Shown: one piece after another, positions 1-9,755 of the stretch
Layout: each line of letters starts with the position of its first letter
Position numbering within the stretch: the first letter of the stretch is position 1
Origin: an uncultured Chlorobiaceae bacterium
Lineage (GTDB): Bacteria; Bacteroidota; Chlorobiia; Chlorobiales; Chlorobiaceae
Length of the DNA: 64,000 nt
Assembly (NCBI GenBank): GCA_903895195.1
Contig: CAITSZ010000039.1
Coordinates: forward strand, 17,292-81,291
Reading direction: 5' to 3'
Made by a program: the position numbers and the translations under genes
Notes under the pieces: model-generated
Database searches by the model: none
Told to the model about the DNA's origin: nothing
What the model saw: only the letters and a program-made list of their open reading frames with translations

Positions 1-73
1 GCCATTTGTCCGAAGCTCCTATCATGCAGAGGCTTATGCCAGTCACACCGAAAACACTTTCTTAACCATATAA
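1..73 (+). CDS. lipA: Lipoyl synthase, C-terminal end (partial)
   Basis: The window opens inside a reading frame (second base of the window is codon position 1) that runs 23 codons to a TAA at 71-73. The peptide begins PFVRSSYHAEAY, which matches the conserved GP(F/L)VRSSYHA end of lipoyl synthase, the radical-SAM enzyme that inserts sulfur into octanoyl groups of lipoyl-dependent complexes. Only this tail is visible, so the catalytic cysteine motifs cannot be checked. The next gene starts 13 bases downstream on the same strand and may be co-transcribed. The call rests on one short but characteristic motif. Confidence 0.7.
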   Translation, partial: PFVRSSYHAEAYASHTENTFLTI

Positions 74-86
74 ACACACCTGAGCA

Positions 87-665
87 ATGGAACTATCGGT
101 ACCAGTGATGATTTATGCCTATTGGGCGTTTGCATTTCTTGTAGGCTTTCTCTTTTTCAAAAAGGATATTCTCTCCTTCAACCGGGAATTTGACACCCGG
201 CGCACAATACTCCTGGCAGCATCTCTCCTTATTGTCGCTGTTAACGCCTGGGTCTACTCCCATTCCACCTCCGACGGCGGCCGCCAGCTTGATATCCTCA
301 CCGTACTGGTATTCAGTATCGGCAACGGCATTGCCGAAACCTTCATGTTCTACGCTGTATTCCAACTCGGCACACTCCTTGCTGGCAAATTCACCAAAAA
401 CCCCTGGGCACTCTTCATTACCGGCTTTATCCTCTTTATGGTCTACAGCGGCCTCATCCACGGCCTCTTCTGGATCAATATCCTCCCGACACATGTAGTC
501 CAGACCAGCCCCTACAAACCATTCTTCATGCCCGTCCAGATTCTGATAGCCTCCAGCTGGGCCCTCACCTTCTTCTGGTACCGCGACATCCGAACCGTAA
601 TCCTCCTCCACTCCATGATAGACCTGACAATGGCCCTGAACGTAAAATTCTCCCTCTTCCACTAA
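87..665 (+). CDS. Small polytopic membrane protein, CPBP-protease-like
   Basis: A 192-residue protein with about five or six hydrophobic segments. Three spaced motifs resemble the CPBP (Abi/CAAX-protease-like) family in order: GIAETFMFYAVF where the family has EExxxR, a GLIHGLF histidine motif, and LLHSMIDL near the C-terminus where the family has HxxxN/D. The first glutamate pair and arginine are not canonical, so protease activity is doubtful. It directly follows lipA (13-base gap). No function can be assigned beyond an integral membrane protein. Confidence 0.55.
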   Translation: MELSVPVMIYAYWAFAFLVGFLFFKKDILSFNREFDTRRTILLAASLLIVAVNAWVYSHSTSDGGRQLDILTVLVFSIGNGIAETFMFYAVFQLGTLLAGKFTKNPWALFITGFILFMVYSGLIHGLFWINILPTHVVQTSPYKPFFMPVQILIASSWALTFFWYRDIRTVILLHSMIDLTMALNVKFSLFH

Positions 666-1144
666 CCCCAACCTAACCCAGAACCCTCCCCCGTCATCCC
701 GACCAAAGGGAGGGATCTCTCAAAACCACCAACACCTCTCTTCCCTGCCAACAGCCCACTGCCCACTGCCAACTGCCGACTCTCTTCCTCCCTTGCCGAC
801 TGCCAACTAATTCTTCTCTTCTCCCAGCACTCAGCACTCAGCACTCAGCACTTCTTCCCCCCTGCCCACTGCCCACTGCCAACTGCCGACTGCCAACTCT
901 CTTCCTCCCTTGCCAACTGCCCACTGCCAACTGCCAACTAATTCTTCTCTTCTCCCAGCACTCAGCACTCAGCACTCAGCACTTCTTCCCCCTGCCAACT
1001 GCCCACTGCTGACTGCCAACTCTCTTCTCTTCCCTCAGCACTCTCCTTCTCCCCAAGTTCCCCGGGAACTGATTATATTCAACTATACGTTTGAATTAAC
1101 TAAGTCGATGCTACTAACAGATTTTCCAATACTTACTTCCAATT
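666..1144. other. Gene-free interval dominated by repeat cluster A
   Basis: There is no credible gene here. The ORF-track entries at 662-844 and 910-1158 translate the short repeats into low-complexity peptide. The only non-repetitive part is about 100 bases before the next gene (roughly 1047-1144), which presumably holds its promoter. Confidence 0.8.
693..1046 (+). repeat. Heptameric repeat cluster A
   Basis: Starts with a TCATCCCGA...GGGATCT module (693-720), followed by runs of 7-bp units of the form GCCCACT, GCCAACT and GCCGACT, then runs of CTCAGCA. A block beginning TCTCTTCCTCCCTTGCC occurs at 781 and again at 898, so a segment of about 117 bp is tandemly duplicated. The same units recur in clusters B to H. 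Confidence 0.9.
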
Positions 1145-1840
1145 ATGAAATCATTTAAAGGGACAGTGCTCGTTGTCGGGGCTACAGGCAGAACCGGTGC
1201 ATGGGTAGTCAAGCGCCTGCAGCATCACCAGATAGAGTTCCATCTATTTGTTCAATCAGGTGAAAAAGCTCTTGGATTATTTGGCCCTGAGGTGATTGAT
1301 CGGCTTACGATCGGCTCAATTGAGCATGCGGAAGAAATAAAGGCCGCCATAGGCACTGCTGCAGCTGTTATTTGTACTGTAGGCGGCAATGTAACAGATC
1401 CGGCAGCTCCTCCCCCTTCTGCTATTGATAGAGATGGAGTGAAGCGCCTCGCATTGCTTGCAAAAGAAAACGGGGTTAAACAGTTCATTCTCATAAGCTC
1501 TCTCGCTGTCACAAAGCCGGAACACCCGATGAACAAATACGGACAGGTGCTTATGATGAAACTGGAAGGCGAAAATGAAGTGCGCAGACTCTTTTCCGAG
1601 CCCGGATATTCATACACCATTCTTCGTCCCGGCGGCTTGATTGATGGGCCTCCAATGAATCATGACCTCTATTTTGACACCGGTGACAAAATATCTACCG
1701 GCGTTATAGACCGAAGCGATGTGGCTGAAGTTGCCGTTATTTCTCTGTTTAATCCTGAAGCCCACAACCTTACTTTCGAGCTCATACAGTCTGAAAAGGC
1801 CCCGCAATCATCTCTCAAGCGTTATTTCAAGCATAAATAA
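1145..1840 (+). CDS. NAD(P)-binding SDR (NmrA/atypical) protein
   Basis: A 231-residue atypical short-chain dehydrogenase with a Rossmann fold. The glycine-rich dinucleotide motif VVGATGRTGAWV lies at residues 10-21, and a mid-protein LISSLAVTKPEHP segment is followed by YGQVLMMKLEGE, where the family's YxxxK would be expected (Y and K are present with altered spacing). It resembles the 'NAD(P)H-binding protein, SDR5' group often annotated as nucleoside-diphosphate-sugar epimerase, with unknown substrate. It stands alone between repeat cluster A and an AT-rich gap. The ATG is the first in frame that starts the Rossmann strand. Confidence 0.75.
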   Translation: MKSFKGTVLVVGATGRTGAWVVKRLQHHQIEFHLFVQSGEKALGLFGPEVIDRLTIGSIEHAEEIKAAIGTAAAVICTVGGNVTDPAAPPPSAIDRDGVKRLALLAKENGVKQFILISSLAVTKPEHPMNKYGQVLMMKLEGENEVRRLFSEPGYSYTILRPGGLIDGPPMNHDLYFDTGDKISTGVIDRSDVAEVAVISLFNPEAHNLTFELIQSEKAPQSSLKRYFKHK

Positions 1841-2199
1841 TACATACAAAAAGTCAAAACCACTCTAAGCATAGCTACACAAATAATAATACGTAACAAT
1901 GCATATTATTCGGCAAATTTACCACCATAAGTCACCACTACAGAAGGATAATAACATAGCATAGTACTAACTGAAAGATAAAAGAGAACACTCAAATGAC
2001 CAACGAAAAAATATCAATATAACGAATAGGAATATTTTGTTTTTCATACAGTTAATTCGCCATCCTGAGTATTAAATAACTTTTACATAACGACTGTTAT
2101 AGTATTTCATTATAAGCATTTATAATATCCATGAAAACAATATTTATTAACATCACGCCGCTTAGTTATTGGTGATTTAAACAACCTATATTATCTCCA
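1841..2199. other. AT-rich intergenic region
   Basis: About 360 bases of strongly AT-rich sequence with frequent stops in all frames and no RNA-gene or repeat signature that I can see. It presumably carries the promoter of the downstream glycosylase gene. Confidence 0.6.
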
Positions 2200-3135
2200 G
2201 TGTATACTATAACAACAGCTTCGTTGTGCAATATATCCATAAAGGATATTCTCTTTAGCGGGCAATCTTTTCTATGGAATGTGCATGCCTTTGATAAGGA
2301 TTATTATTGTTCAATAATAGATTCATCTCCTGTATTCATTAAGCAGCTATCAGGCAATGAGATTGAAATAAATTCTACTCGTAATGAGTTCTATGGAGTG
2401 CCGTTGCAGGAATTTATTCGCACCTATTTTTCCCTTGATATTGACACCTGTAATGTTTTCCCTGAAACTTTCCTTCTGTCTCATCCCGAACTTTGGAAAC
2501 TTCTTGAAGAGTATTTCCCTCTGAGAATTCTTCGCCAGGATCCTTTTGAAACCATGATAATGTTCATGTGTGCTCAGGGTATTGGAATGCACCTTATCAG
2601 AAAACAGGTTGCGATGCTTACTGAAAACTATGGCGAAGCAATCCCGGTAACCTTTAAGGGAAAGAGTCTTGTTCTGCATAACTTCCCCACTCCCCAAAGG
2701 CTTGCTGCGGCTGATCCTTTTACCCTCAGTCGCTGCACAAACAACAATCGGCTCAGGGCTGCAAACATAATTTCAGCCTCCCGCAGAATTGTTGAAGGGT
2801 CAATTGACCTTGATAGCCTTCGCAACAAACAGATGCCTCTTGATGAGCTTCGCCTGACGCTCTCCCAGAACAGCGGTATAGGGTTTAAAATCGCTGACTG
2901 TATAGCTCTCTTCGGTCTTGGACGTTTTGATGCATTCCCTATTGATACCCATGTCAGGCAATACCTCGGAACATGGTTCAAAAGTGCTGCTGCACTTCGA
3001 TCTTTAAGCCCTGCAACGTATCTTATGATGGATGCTGAAGCACGAACACTATTAAACCCCGAGTTTGCAGGGTATGCCGGCCATATCCTCTTCCACTGCT
3101 GGCGCAAGGAGATTAAAAAATTGCGATCATTTTAA
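2200..3135 (+). CDS. ogg: 8-oxoguanine DNA glycosylase (OGG type)
   Basis: A 311-residue protein with the architecture of OGG1-type base-excision glycosylases/lyases. The N-terminal domain carries FSGQSFLWN (OGG1 has CGQSFRW). The helix-hairpin-helix GPD domain ends with GIGFKIADCIALFG and FPIDTHV. Lys230 and Asp249 are 19 residues apart, the same spacing as the catalytic Lys249/Asp268 of human OGG1. Predicted role: excision of oxidised guanine opposite cytosine. The frame starts at a GTG (2200); the next in-frame ATG lies well inside the conserved domain, so GTG is preferred. It precedes an SDR gene by 47 bases. Confidence 0.85.
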   Translation: MYTITTASLCNISIKDILFSGQSFLWNVHAFDKDYYCSIIDSSPVFIKQLSGNEIEINSTRNEFYGVPLQEFIRTYFSLDIDTCNVFPETFLLSHPELWKLLEEYFPLRILRQDPFETMIMFMCAQGIGMHLIRKQVAMLTENYGEAIPVTFKGKSLVLHNFPTPQRLAAADPFTLSRCTNNNRLRAANIISASRRIVEGSIDLDSLRNKQMPLDELRLTLSQNSGIGFKIADCIALFGLGRFDAFPIDTHVRQYLGTWFKSAAALRSLSPATYLMMDAEARTLLNPEFAGYAGHILFHCWRKEIKKLRSF

Positions 3136-3182
3136 TGACGCATCGATAAGCTGTAAACCACTCAATCAATAAGGAGTCTACC

Positions 3183-4070
3183 ATGACCGTCGCAAAAAAA
3201 GTGCTCATTACAGGTGCTTCCGGATATTTAGGACGGTATGCCGTACAGGCATTCAAGGATAAGGGCTACTATGTACGGGCGCTTGTCAGAAACCCTGACA
3301 AGATTAAAACTCCCGGACTTCATGGCGAGCCAGCTGTATTCGATATCATTGACGAGATCGTTATTGGTGACGTAACCTCTCCTGAAACTCTTACCGGCCT
3401 CTGCAAGGGCATTGATATTGTATTTTGCGCTCTTGGTCTCACCTCCCCTGATGCCCGTCACACCAGCTACGATGTTGATTACCTTGGCAACAAACGCATT
3501 CTCGACCAGGCAATTGCCGAACATGTTTCAAGATTCATCTATGTATCAGTTTTCAATCAGGATAAGATGCCCGGGATCCCGACCATCAAGTCCCACGAGC
3601 TCTTTGTTGCCGATCTCAAAACATCCGGTCTCTCATGGGCAGTCATCCGTCCGAACGGCTATTTTTCAGACATGGGACGGTTTTTTTCAATGGCCGAAAG
3701 CGGCCATATCTTCATGATTGGCGATGGCGATAAAAAAATCAACCCCGTCCATGGCGCTGATCTTGCCAGAGTCTGTGTCGATGCCGTAGATGGAGATAAA
3801 CGCGAAATCCCTGTTGGCGGGCCTGATATCTTCACCTTCAAAGAGACTATGGACCTTGCATTCCACGCCTGCGGCAAAACACCATGGATAACAGAACTCC
3901 CCATGTGGCTTGCTGAAGGCGGCCTGATGATAACCGGCCTGTTCAACCGCAACCTGGCCGATCTGCTCTCATTTGCCGTTGAAGCCCTAAAATTTGACCA
4001 TGTAGCACCGGCATACGGCACCCGTCATCTCAAGGATTTCTTCGCAGAACTGGCCGCTGCAAAACATTGA
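3183..4070 (+). CDS. SDR family NAD(P)H-binding oxidoreductase/epimerase-like
   Basis: A 295-residue atypical SDR with dinucleotide motif LITGASGYLGRYAV near residues 8-21, a basic RALVRNPDKI stretch typical of the NmrA/SDR5 NADP selectivity region, and a C-terminal substrate domain. A clear ribosome site (AAGGAG, 3170-3175) sits 7 bases before the ATG. Similar proteins in phototrophs include vinyl reductases, but this one is too short to call as BciA. Substrate unknown. Confidence 0.75.
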   Translation: MTVAKKVLITGASGYLGRYAVQAFKDKGYYVRALVRNPDKIKTPGLHGEPAVFDIIDEIVIGDVTSPETLTGLCKGIDIVFCALGLTSPDARHTSYDVDYLGNKRILDQAIAEHVSRFIYVSVFNQDKMPGIPTIKSHELFVADLKTSGLSWAVIRPNGYFSDMGRFFSMAESGHIFMIGDGDKKINPVHGADLARVCVDAVDGDKREIPVGGPDIFTFKETMDLAFHACGKTPWITELPMWLAEGGLMITGLFNRNLADLLSFAVEALKFDHVAPAYGTRHLKDFFAELAAAKH

Positions 4071-4296
4071 TTCTATTGACACTGCACCGGCCATGCTTGA
4101 CATTGGTGTATCATTATTACCGGGATGGAAACGGGTTCGACCTTTCACCCTTTTTTTTCACGGCTTCCCCCTTTTTTCTCAATGTCTAATTCAATACCTT
4201 AAGGCTCGATTGAATATGGAGGGATAAGCAGGCGGAACAGCCCTCTTTTCCACTACATAACACTACCAGAAACTTTAGAGACGCAAATAACAGTAC

Positions 4297-7200
4297 ATGT
4301 TGAAAATTTTTGAAAAGGTCTTCGGTTCCAAGCACGATAAGGATATAAAAAAAATCCAGCCGGTTATCGCCATTATCAATGAGCTTCAGGGCGCATTGTC
4401 ATCGCTCAGTGACGACCAGCTCCGCGGAAAAGGGCTGGAACTGAAAAAGAAGGTTCGCAGCGTTCTGGAGCCAATAGAGCTTGAGAAAAAAACTCTTACA
4501 CATAAGCTTGACAACCCGGATATCAATATAGAAGAGGCTGAAACTGTAAATGTCCGGCTTGACGCCCTGGCCGAAGAGTATGAGAAGGCTACAGCGAAAA
4601 TACTCGATGAAATCCTTCCTGAAACGTTTGCCCTTGTAAAAGAGACCTGCGTCCGCCTTAAAGGTCTTAAGTACGAGGTCATGGGACGTGAGATGATCTG
4701 GGATATGGTTCCTTACGATGTTCAGCTTATCGGCGGCGTTGTGCTTCATTCCGGAAAAATATCCGAAATGGCAACCGGTGAAGGTAAAACCCTTGTTTCA
4801 ACACTGCCTGTTTTCCTCAATGCGCTCACAGAAAGGGGTGTCCATGTTGTTACGGTCAACGATTACCTGGCTCAGAGAGACAAAGAGTGGATGAACCCTG
4901 TGTTTGATTTCCATAATCTTTCGGTCGGTGTTATTCTCAACACCATGATCCCCGAAGAACGACGGGTACAGTACCAGTGTGATATTACCTACGGCACCAA
5001 CAACGAGCTTGGATTTGACTACCTGCGCGACAACATGGCCGCAACTCCCGAAGAGATGGTTCAGCGCAACTTCTATTTTGGAATTGTTGATGAGGTAGAC
5101 AGCGTTCTTATTGATGAGGCAAGAACTCCGCTTATTATTTCAGGGCCTGTTCCAAATGCCGACAACAGTAAGTTTCAGGAAATCAAACCATGGATTGAAC
5201 AGCTGGTCCGTGCTCAGCAGCACCTGGTGGCAACCTACCTTGGTGAAGCTGAAAAAGTTCTGAAAACAAAACCTAATGATACGGATGCAGGTCTTGCGCT
5301 TTTGCGTGTCAAACGCGGGCAGCCGAAAAATACACGTTACATCAAGATGCTCTCCCAGCAGGGTATTGGTAAACTTATCCAGAGTACCGAGAACGAATAC
5401 CTTAAAGACAATTCGAGCAGAATGCAGGAGGTCGACGACGAGCTCTATTTTGCTGTTGACGAAAAGGGTGGAACTATCGACTTGACCGATAAAGGGCGCG
5501 AGTTTCTCAGCAAGCTCAGCCATCAGGACAGCGATATTTTCATGCTTCCGGATGTAGGTTCTGAAGTTGCCGCTATTGAGAGTGATGCAGCGGTTGTTAC
5601 TGCTGATAAAATCCAGAAAAAAGACGAAGTCTACCGCCTCTTTGCAGAGCGCTCAGAACGCCTGCACAATATCAGTCAGCTCTTGAAAGCATACTCGCTC
5701 TTCCAGCGCGATGATGAGTACGTCGTGCAGAACGGCCAGGTTATGATTGTGGATGAATTTACCGGCCGCATTCTTTCCGGTCGCCGCTACAGCGATGGTC
5801 TGCATCAGGCTATCGAGGCAAAGGAGAATGTCAGGATTGAGGGTGAAACACAGACCATGGCCACCATCACCATCCAGAACTTTTTCCGCCTCTATAAAAA
5901 GCTTGCCGGTATGACCGGTACGGCTGAAACTGAGGCTTCCGAATTCTTTGAAATCTACAAGCTCGATGTTGTTGTTATTCCCACCAACACCACAATAATC
6001 CGCAAGGATATGGACGATCTTGTCTATAAAACCAGGCGTGAAAAGTACAATGCGGTTGCCCTGAAGGTTGAAGAGCTGCAGAAAAAAGGTCAGCCTGTCC
6101 TTGTAGGTACAACAAGTGTAGAGGTCTCTGAAACACTTTCAAGGATGCTTCGCGCCAGAAAAATAGCGCACAATGTGCTGAATGCGAAGCAGAACGATCG
6201 CGAAGCGGAAGTTGTTGCCGAAGCAGGTCAGAAAAATGCGGTGACCATTGCCACCAACATGGCTGGCCGAGGAACCGATATCAAGCTTGGAGCAGGGGTA
6301 CGAGAGCTCGGCGGCCTCTTTATTCTCGGTTCAGAGCGTCACGAGTCACGCCGTATTGACCGCCAGCTCCGTGGACGTGCCGGACGTCAGGGCGATCCGG
6401 GTGAATCGGTCTTTTTCGTCTCGCTTGAGGATGAACTGATGCGCCTCTTTGGTTCTGACAGGGTTATTTCCGTGATGGATCGCCTTGGCCATGAAGAGGG
6501 TGATGTGATTGAACACTCAATGATCACCAAATCCATTGAACGCGCGCAGAAAAAAGTTGAAGATCAGAACTTTGCCATTCGTAAACGTCTGCTGGAGTAT
6601 GACGATGTCCTCAATCAGCAGCGTGAGGTCATCTATTCGCGTCGTAAAAACGGCCTTCTCAAGGAGCGCCTGACACTTGATATCCTGGACCTGTTAAAAG
6701 ATTACAGTGAAGTGGTTGTAAAAAAATACCACAAGGAGCATGACGTCGATGGTCTTGAAGAGCAGTTGCTGCGCGAGCTTTCGATTGAGTTCAAACCTGA
6801 TGCTGATACCTTTGACCGCGAAAGCGTCGAGGTAATAGCTGGAAAACTCTACGATACAGCCCTTGCTTTTTACCGCCGGAAAGAGGCAGCCGTACCTTTA
6901 GAGATTATGCAGCAGATTGAAAAATATGCTGTTTTGAGCGTCATTGACCTCCGCTGGAGAGAGCATCTCCGTGAAATCGACTCTCTGCGTGAAGGCATCA
7001 ATTTACGTGCGTACGGCCAGAAAGATCCGTTGCTGGAGTACAAACAGGAGGCCTTCCGTCTCTTTGTTGACCTTCTCCGAGATATTGAGCACGAAACCCT
7101 CTCTCTTGCCTTCAAGCTCTTCCCTGTCGATCCTGAGGAAGCTCGCGAAATGGAAGAAAAACAGCGTAAAGCTGCAATCCGTCAGGACAGGCTTGTCGCT

Positions 7201-7389
7201 CAGCATCAGGCGGCCGAAAGTGTCTATACGGCATCGTTTGGCGTTGATATGGCCCCTGGTGACGGTGAAAATGAGGGTGCACCAAACCCGCAGCAGCCGG
7301 TGATTGCTGATAAAAAGCCTGGCCGCAATGATGAATGCCCTTGCGGAAGCGGAAAGAAATATAAAAACTGTCACGGCCAGCAGCCCTGA
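4297..7389 (+). CDS. secA: Preprotein translocase ATPase SecA
   Basis: A 1,030-residue motor ATPase that drives unfolded preproteins through SecYEG. Visible motifs: Walker A MATGEGKT near residue 160, Walker B VDEVDS near 264, the [12 protein letters not shown] helicase motif, [14 protein letters not shown], and a C-terminal zinc-binding [13 protein letters not shown] near 1014-1026. It is longer than the ~900 residues of the E. coli protein. An additional segment of about 95 residues lies at roughly 285-380, between the nucleotide-binding core and the [11 protein letters not shown] strand, as is known for Bacteroidetes/Chlorobi SecA. purL follows by 26 bases. Confidence 0.97.
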   Translation: MLKIFEKVFGSKHDKDIKKIQPVIAIINELQGALSSLSDDQLRGKGLELKKKVRSVLEPIELEKKTLTHKLDNPDINIEEAETVNVRLDALAEEYEKATAKILDEILPETFALVKETCVRLKGLKYEVMGREMIWDMVPYDVQLIGGVVLHSGKISEMATGEGKTLVSTLPVFLNALTERGVHVVTVNDYLAQRDKEWMNPVFDFHNLSVGVILNTMIPEERRVQYQCDITYGTNNELGFDYLRDNMAATPEEMVQRNFYFGIVDEVDSVLIDEARTPLIISGPVPNADNSKFQEIKPWIEQLVRAQQHLVATYLGEAEKVLKTKPNDTDAGLALLRVKRGQPKNTRYIKMLSQQGIGKLIQSTENEYLKDNSSRMQEVDDELYFAVDEKGGTIDLTDKGREFLSKLSHQDSDIFMLPDVGSEVAAIESDAAVVTADKIQKKDEVYRLFAERSERLHNISQLLKAYSLFQRDDEYVVQNGQVMIVDEFTGRILSGRRYSDGLHQAIEAKENVRIEGETQTMATITIQNFFRLYKKLAGMTGTAETEASEFFEIYKLDVVVIPTNTTIIRKDMDDLVYKTRREKYNAVALKVEELQKKGQPVLVGTTSVEVSETLSRMLRARKIAHNVLNAKQNDREAEVVAEAGQKNAVTIATNMAGRGTDIKLGAGVRELGGLFILGSERHESRRIDRQLRGRAGRQGDPGESVFFVSLEDELMRLFGSDRVISVMDRLGHEEGDVIEHSMITKSIERAQKKVEDQNFAIRKRLLEYDDVLNQQREVIYSRRKNGLLKERLTLDILDLLKDYSEVVVKKYHKEHDVDGLEEQLLRELSIEFKPDADTFDRESVEVIAGKLYDTALAFYRRKEAAVPLEIMQQIEKYAVLSVIDLRWREHLREIDSLREGINLRAYGQKDPLLEYKQEAFRLFVDLLRDIEHETLSLAFKLFPVDPEEAREMEEKQRKAAIRQDRLVAQHQAAESVYTASFGVDMAPGDGENEGAPNPQQPVIADKKPGRNDECPCGSGKKYKNCHGQQP

Positions 7390-7415
7390 TCCCTTGAAAC
7401 GTTTAGCGGGTACAA

Positions 7416-9701
7416 ATGAAACATACTGAAGTCCAGGTTACTCTTGCCATTGCTGCAGAACACGGTTTGAATGCGGAAGAATATGGAAAGATCCTTACCA
7501 TTCTCGGAAGAACACCTTCGTTTACCGAGATTGGAATTTTTTCTGTCATGTGGTCGGAGCACTGCAGTTATAAAAACTCCATTGCCGTTCTTAAAACTCT
7601 TCCCCGCGATGGTGAGGCTCTTCTGACCTCCGCCGGTGAAGAAAATGCGGGTCTCGTCGATATCGGCGACAATCTGGCGGTAGCCTTCAAAATCGAGTCG
7701 CACAACCACCCTTCAGCCGTTGAACCCTATCAGGGCGCAGCTACCGGCGTCGGGGGAATTCACCGCGATATTTTTACGATGGGTGCCCGCCCTGTTGCAT
7801 CGCTCAACTCACTCCGCTTCGGCTCTCCAAAAGATCCCCGTGTCCGCTATCTGGTTGATGGCGTCGTTCGCGGCATAGGTGATTACGGCAACTCGTTTGG
7901 CGTTCCGACGGTCGGTGGTGAAATTTATTTTGAAGAGGGCTATACCGGCAATCCCCTGGTCAACGCCATGTCAGTCGGCATCGTTGAGCATAACAAAACC
8001 GTCAGTGCAACCGCCTATGGTGAGGGAAATCCGGTGCTTATCGTCGGCTCCTCAACTGGAAGGGATGGAATTCATGGCGCAACATTCGCCTCTGAAGATC
8101 TCAGTGAAGCCTCAGAAGACAAGCGACCGAGCGTTCAGGTTGGCGACCCTTTTGCCGAAAAGCTTCTCCTTGAAGCAACTCTCGAAGCCATTGCAACCGG
8201 CTATGTTGTCGGCCTGCAGGATATGGGTGCAGCAGGCATCACCAGTTCCACCTCCGAGATGAGTGCAAGAGGCATTGAAAAACTGGGAACAGGCGGCATT
8301 GAAATTGATCTGGACCTTGTTCCGATTCGTGAAGTCGGCATGAGCGCATACGAAATCATGCTCTCCGAATCACAGGAACGAATGCTGATTGTTGCTGCAA
8401 AAGGATTTGAAGACAAAATAATTGAAGTCTACCGTAAATGGGATGTGCTTGCTGTCACTATCGGCCGTGTGACCAGCGACAACCAGGTCAGGGTTTTTCA
8501 TCAGGGTGCTGTAGTTGCGGAAATCCCTGCAGAAACGCTCGTTCTTGGAGGAGGAGCTCCCGTCTACATCCGCGAAGCTGTGGAAAAAAAGCCGGAAACA
8601 CCGGTCGCAAAGCTTGTTGAGGATAAAAACCTTGATTTCAAGACACTGAGCAGCGAACTGCTTTCACGTCCTAATATCGCAAGCAAGCAATGGGTCTATC
8701 GCCAGTATGACTCCATGGTGCAGACCAACACCGTGACACCTGTTGGCCATACAGACGCAGCTGTCATCCGTATAAAAGGCTCCCGTAAAGGGCTTGCTAT
8801 GAAAACAGACTGTAACGCCCGGTACGTCTATCTCAATCCGCTCGCAGGCGGTAAAATAGCTGTTGCCGAGTGTGCAAGGAACATTGCCTGTTCAGGAGCC
8901 AAGCCGCTTGCCATCACCAACTGCCTCAATTTCGGCAACCCCTATAAACCGGAAGTATACTTTCAGTTCAAGGAGTCAGTCCGGGGTATGGGCGAAGCAT
9001 GTCGGGCCTTTAACACACCGGTAACCGGCGGAAACGTCAGTTTCTATAACGAAACAAATATCGGCGGTGTTCGCTCGGCTATCTACCCGACACCGACCAT
9101 AGGCATGATTGGACTTCTCGATGATATCGACAATCTTGTAGGATCAACCTTCACCTGCTCCGGCGACGCAATAATTCTCCTTGGTTATCCTGACCTCACG
9201 CTTGAGGGTTCTGAATACCTTGTCATGAACTACGAAACACCTGGTCAGGATGCTCCGGCAATCGACCTTGACCATGAAAAAAATCTCCAGGATCTGCTTG
9301 TTTCGCTTGCCGCCAAAAAGCTTGTTCACTCCGCACACGATATTTCTGATGGTGGGCTCTTCGTTGCCCTTGCTGAAAAAGCAATCATGAACGCTGCTTC
9401 CCCGCTCGGCTTCAAGGTTGACCTTGAAGAGTCCGACAGCGGTCCATACCACATTCAGCAGCAGCTCTTTTCTGAAGCTCAGGGACGCGTCATTCTCAGC
9501 ATAGCGCCCGACCATGCTCGAGAGGTGATTGAAGCAGCCAATACACACAATGTTCCCGTCCGGGTTATTGGAAAAGTTGTCGATCATGATGCAGTTATTT
9601 CGATTAACGGCGAAGAAATTGTTCACTTCCAGCTTGGAGAGCTTACCGGGGCATACTACCACTCGCTTGAGCACTCGCTTCACCTGGATGAACTTCCTTG
9701 A
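7416..9701 (+). CDS. purL: Phosphoribosylformylglycinamidine synthase subunit PurL
   Basis: A 761-residue small-type PurL, which converts FGAR to FGAM in purine synthesis and needs separate PurQ and PurS subunits (not in this window). Recognisable elements are [11 protein letters not shown] near the N-terminus, [10 protein letters not shown] (the ATP/substrate loop), [32 protein letters not shown], and [17 protein letters not shown] in the second AIRS-like domain. Length is normal for this class. It lies between secA and the NAD(P)H-hydrate repair gene. Confidence 0.97.
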   Translation: MKHTEVQVTLAIAAEHGLNAEEYGKILTILGRTPSFTEIGIFSVMWSEHCSYKNSIAVLKTLPRDGEALLTSAGEENAGLVDIGDNLAVAFKIESHNHPSAVEPYQGAATGVGGIHRDIFTMGARPVASLNSLRFGSPKDPRVRYLVDGVVRGIGDYGNSFGVPTVGGEIYFEEGYTGNPLVNAMSVGIVEHNKTVSATAYGEGNPVLIVGSSTGRDGIHGATFASEDLSEASEDKRPSVQVGDPFAEKLLLEATLEAIATGYVVGLQDMGAAGITSSTSEMSARGIEKLGTGGIEIDLDLVPIREVGMSAYEIMLSESQERMLIVAAKGFEDKIIEVYRKWDVLAVTIGRVTSDNQVRVFHQGAVVAEIPAETLVLGGGAPVYIREAVEKKPETPVAKLVEDKNLDFKTLSSELLSRPNIASKQWVYRQYDSMVQTNTVTPVGHTDAAVIRIKGSRKGLAMKTDCNARYVYLNPLAGGKIAVAECARNIACSGAKPLAITNCLNFGNPYKPEVYFQFKESVRGMGEACRAFNTPVTGGNVSFYNETNIGGVRSAIYPTPTIGMIGLLDDIDNLVGSTFTCSGDAIILLGYPDLTLEGSEYLVMNYETPGQDAPAIDLDHEKNLQDLLVSLAAKKLVHSAHDISDGGLFVALAEKAIMNAASPLGFKVDLEESDSGPYHIQQQLFSEAQGRVILSIAPDHAREVIEAANTHNVPVRVIGKVVDHDAVISINGEEIVHFQLGELTGAYYHSLEHSLHLDELP

Positions 9702-9755
9702 CGAACATTAACGAAGATTAATCCTTCCCTCTAAGGGAACGAAGGAGAGTTGACG

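Noticed and set aside
93-671. 192-residue minus-strand ORF opposite the first full gene
   Set aside because: Highly acidic mirror of a membrane protein frame, typical of shadow ORFs, with no ribosome site.
693-1046. CRISPR array
   Set aside because: Units are 7 bp and contiguous with no unique spacers of constant length, and no cas gene is present.
910-1158. 82-residue ORF MPTAHCQLPT...
   Set aside because: It is a translation of heptameric repeats with no coding signature; the real gene starts at 1145 in another frame.
3183-4070. Divinyl chlorophyllide reductase BciA
   Set aside because: It shares the SDR fold, but the protein is about 100 residues shorter and lacks a pigment-gene neighbourhood.
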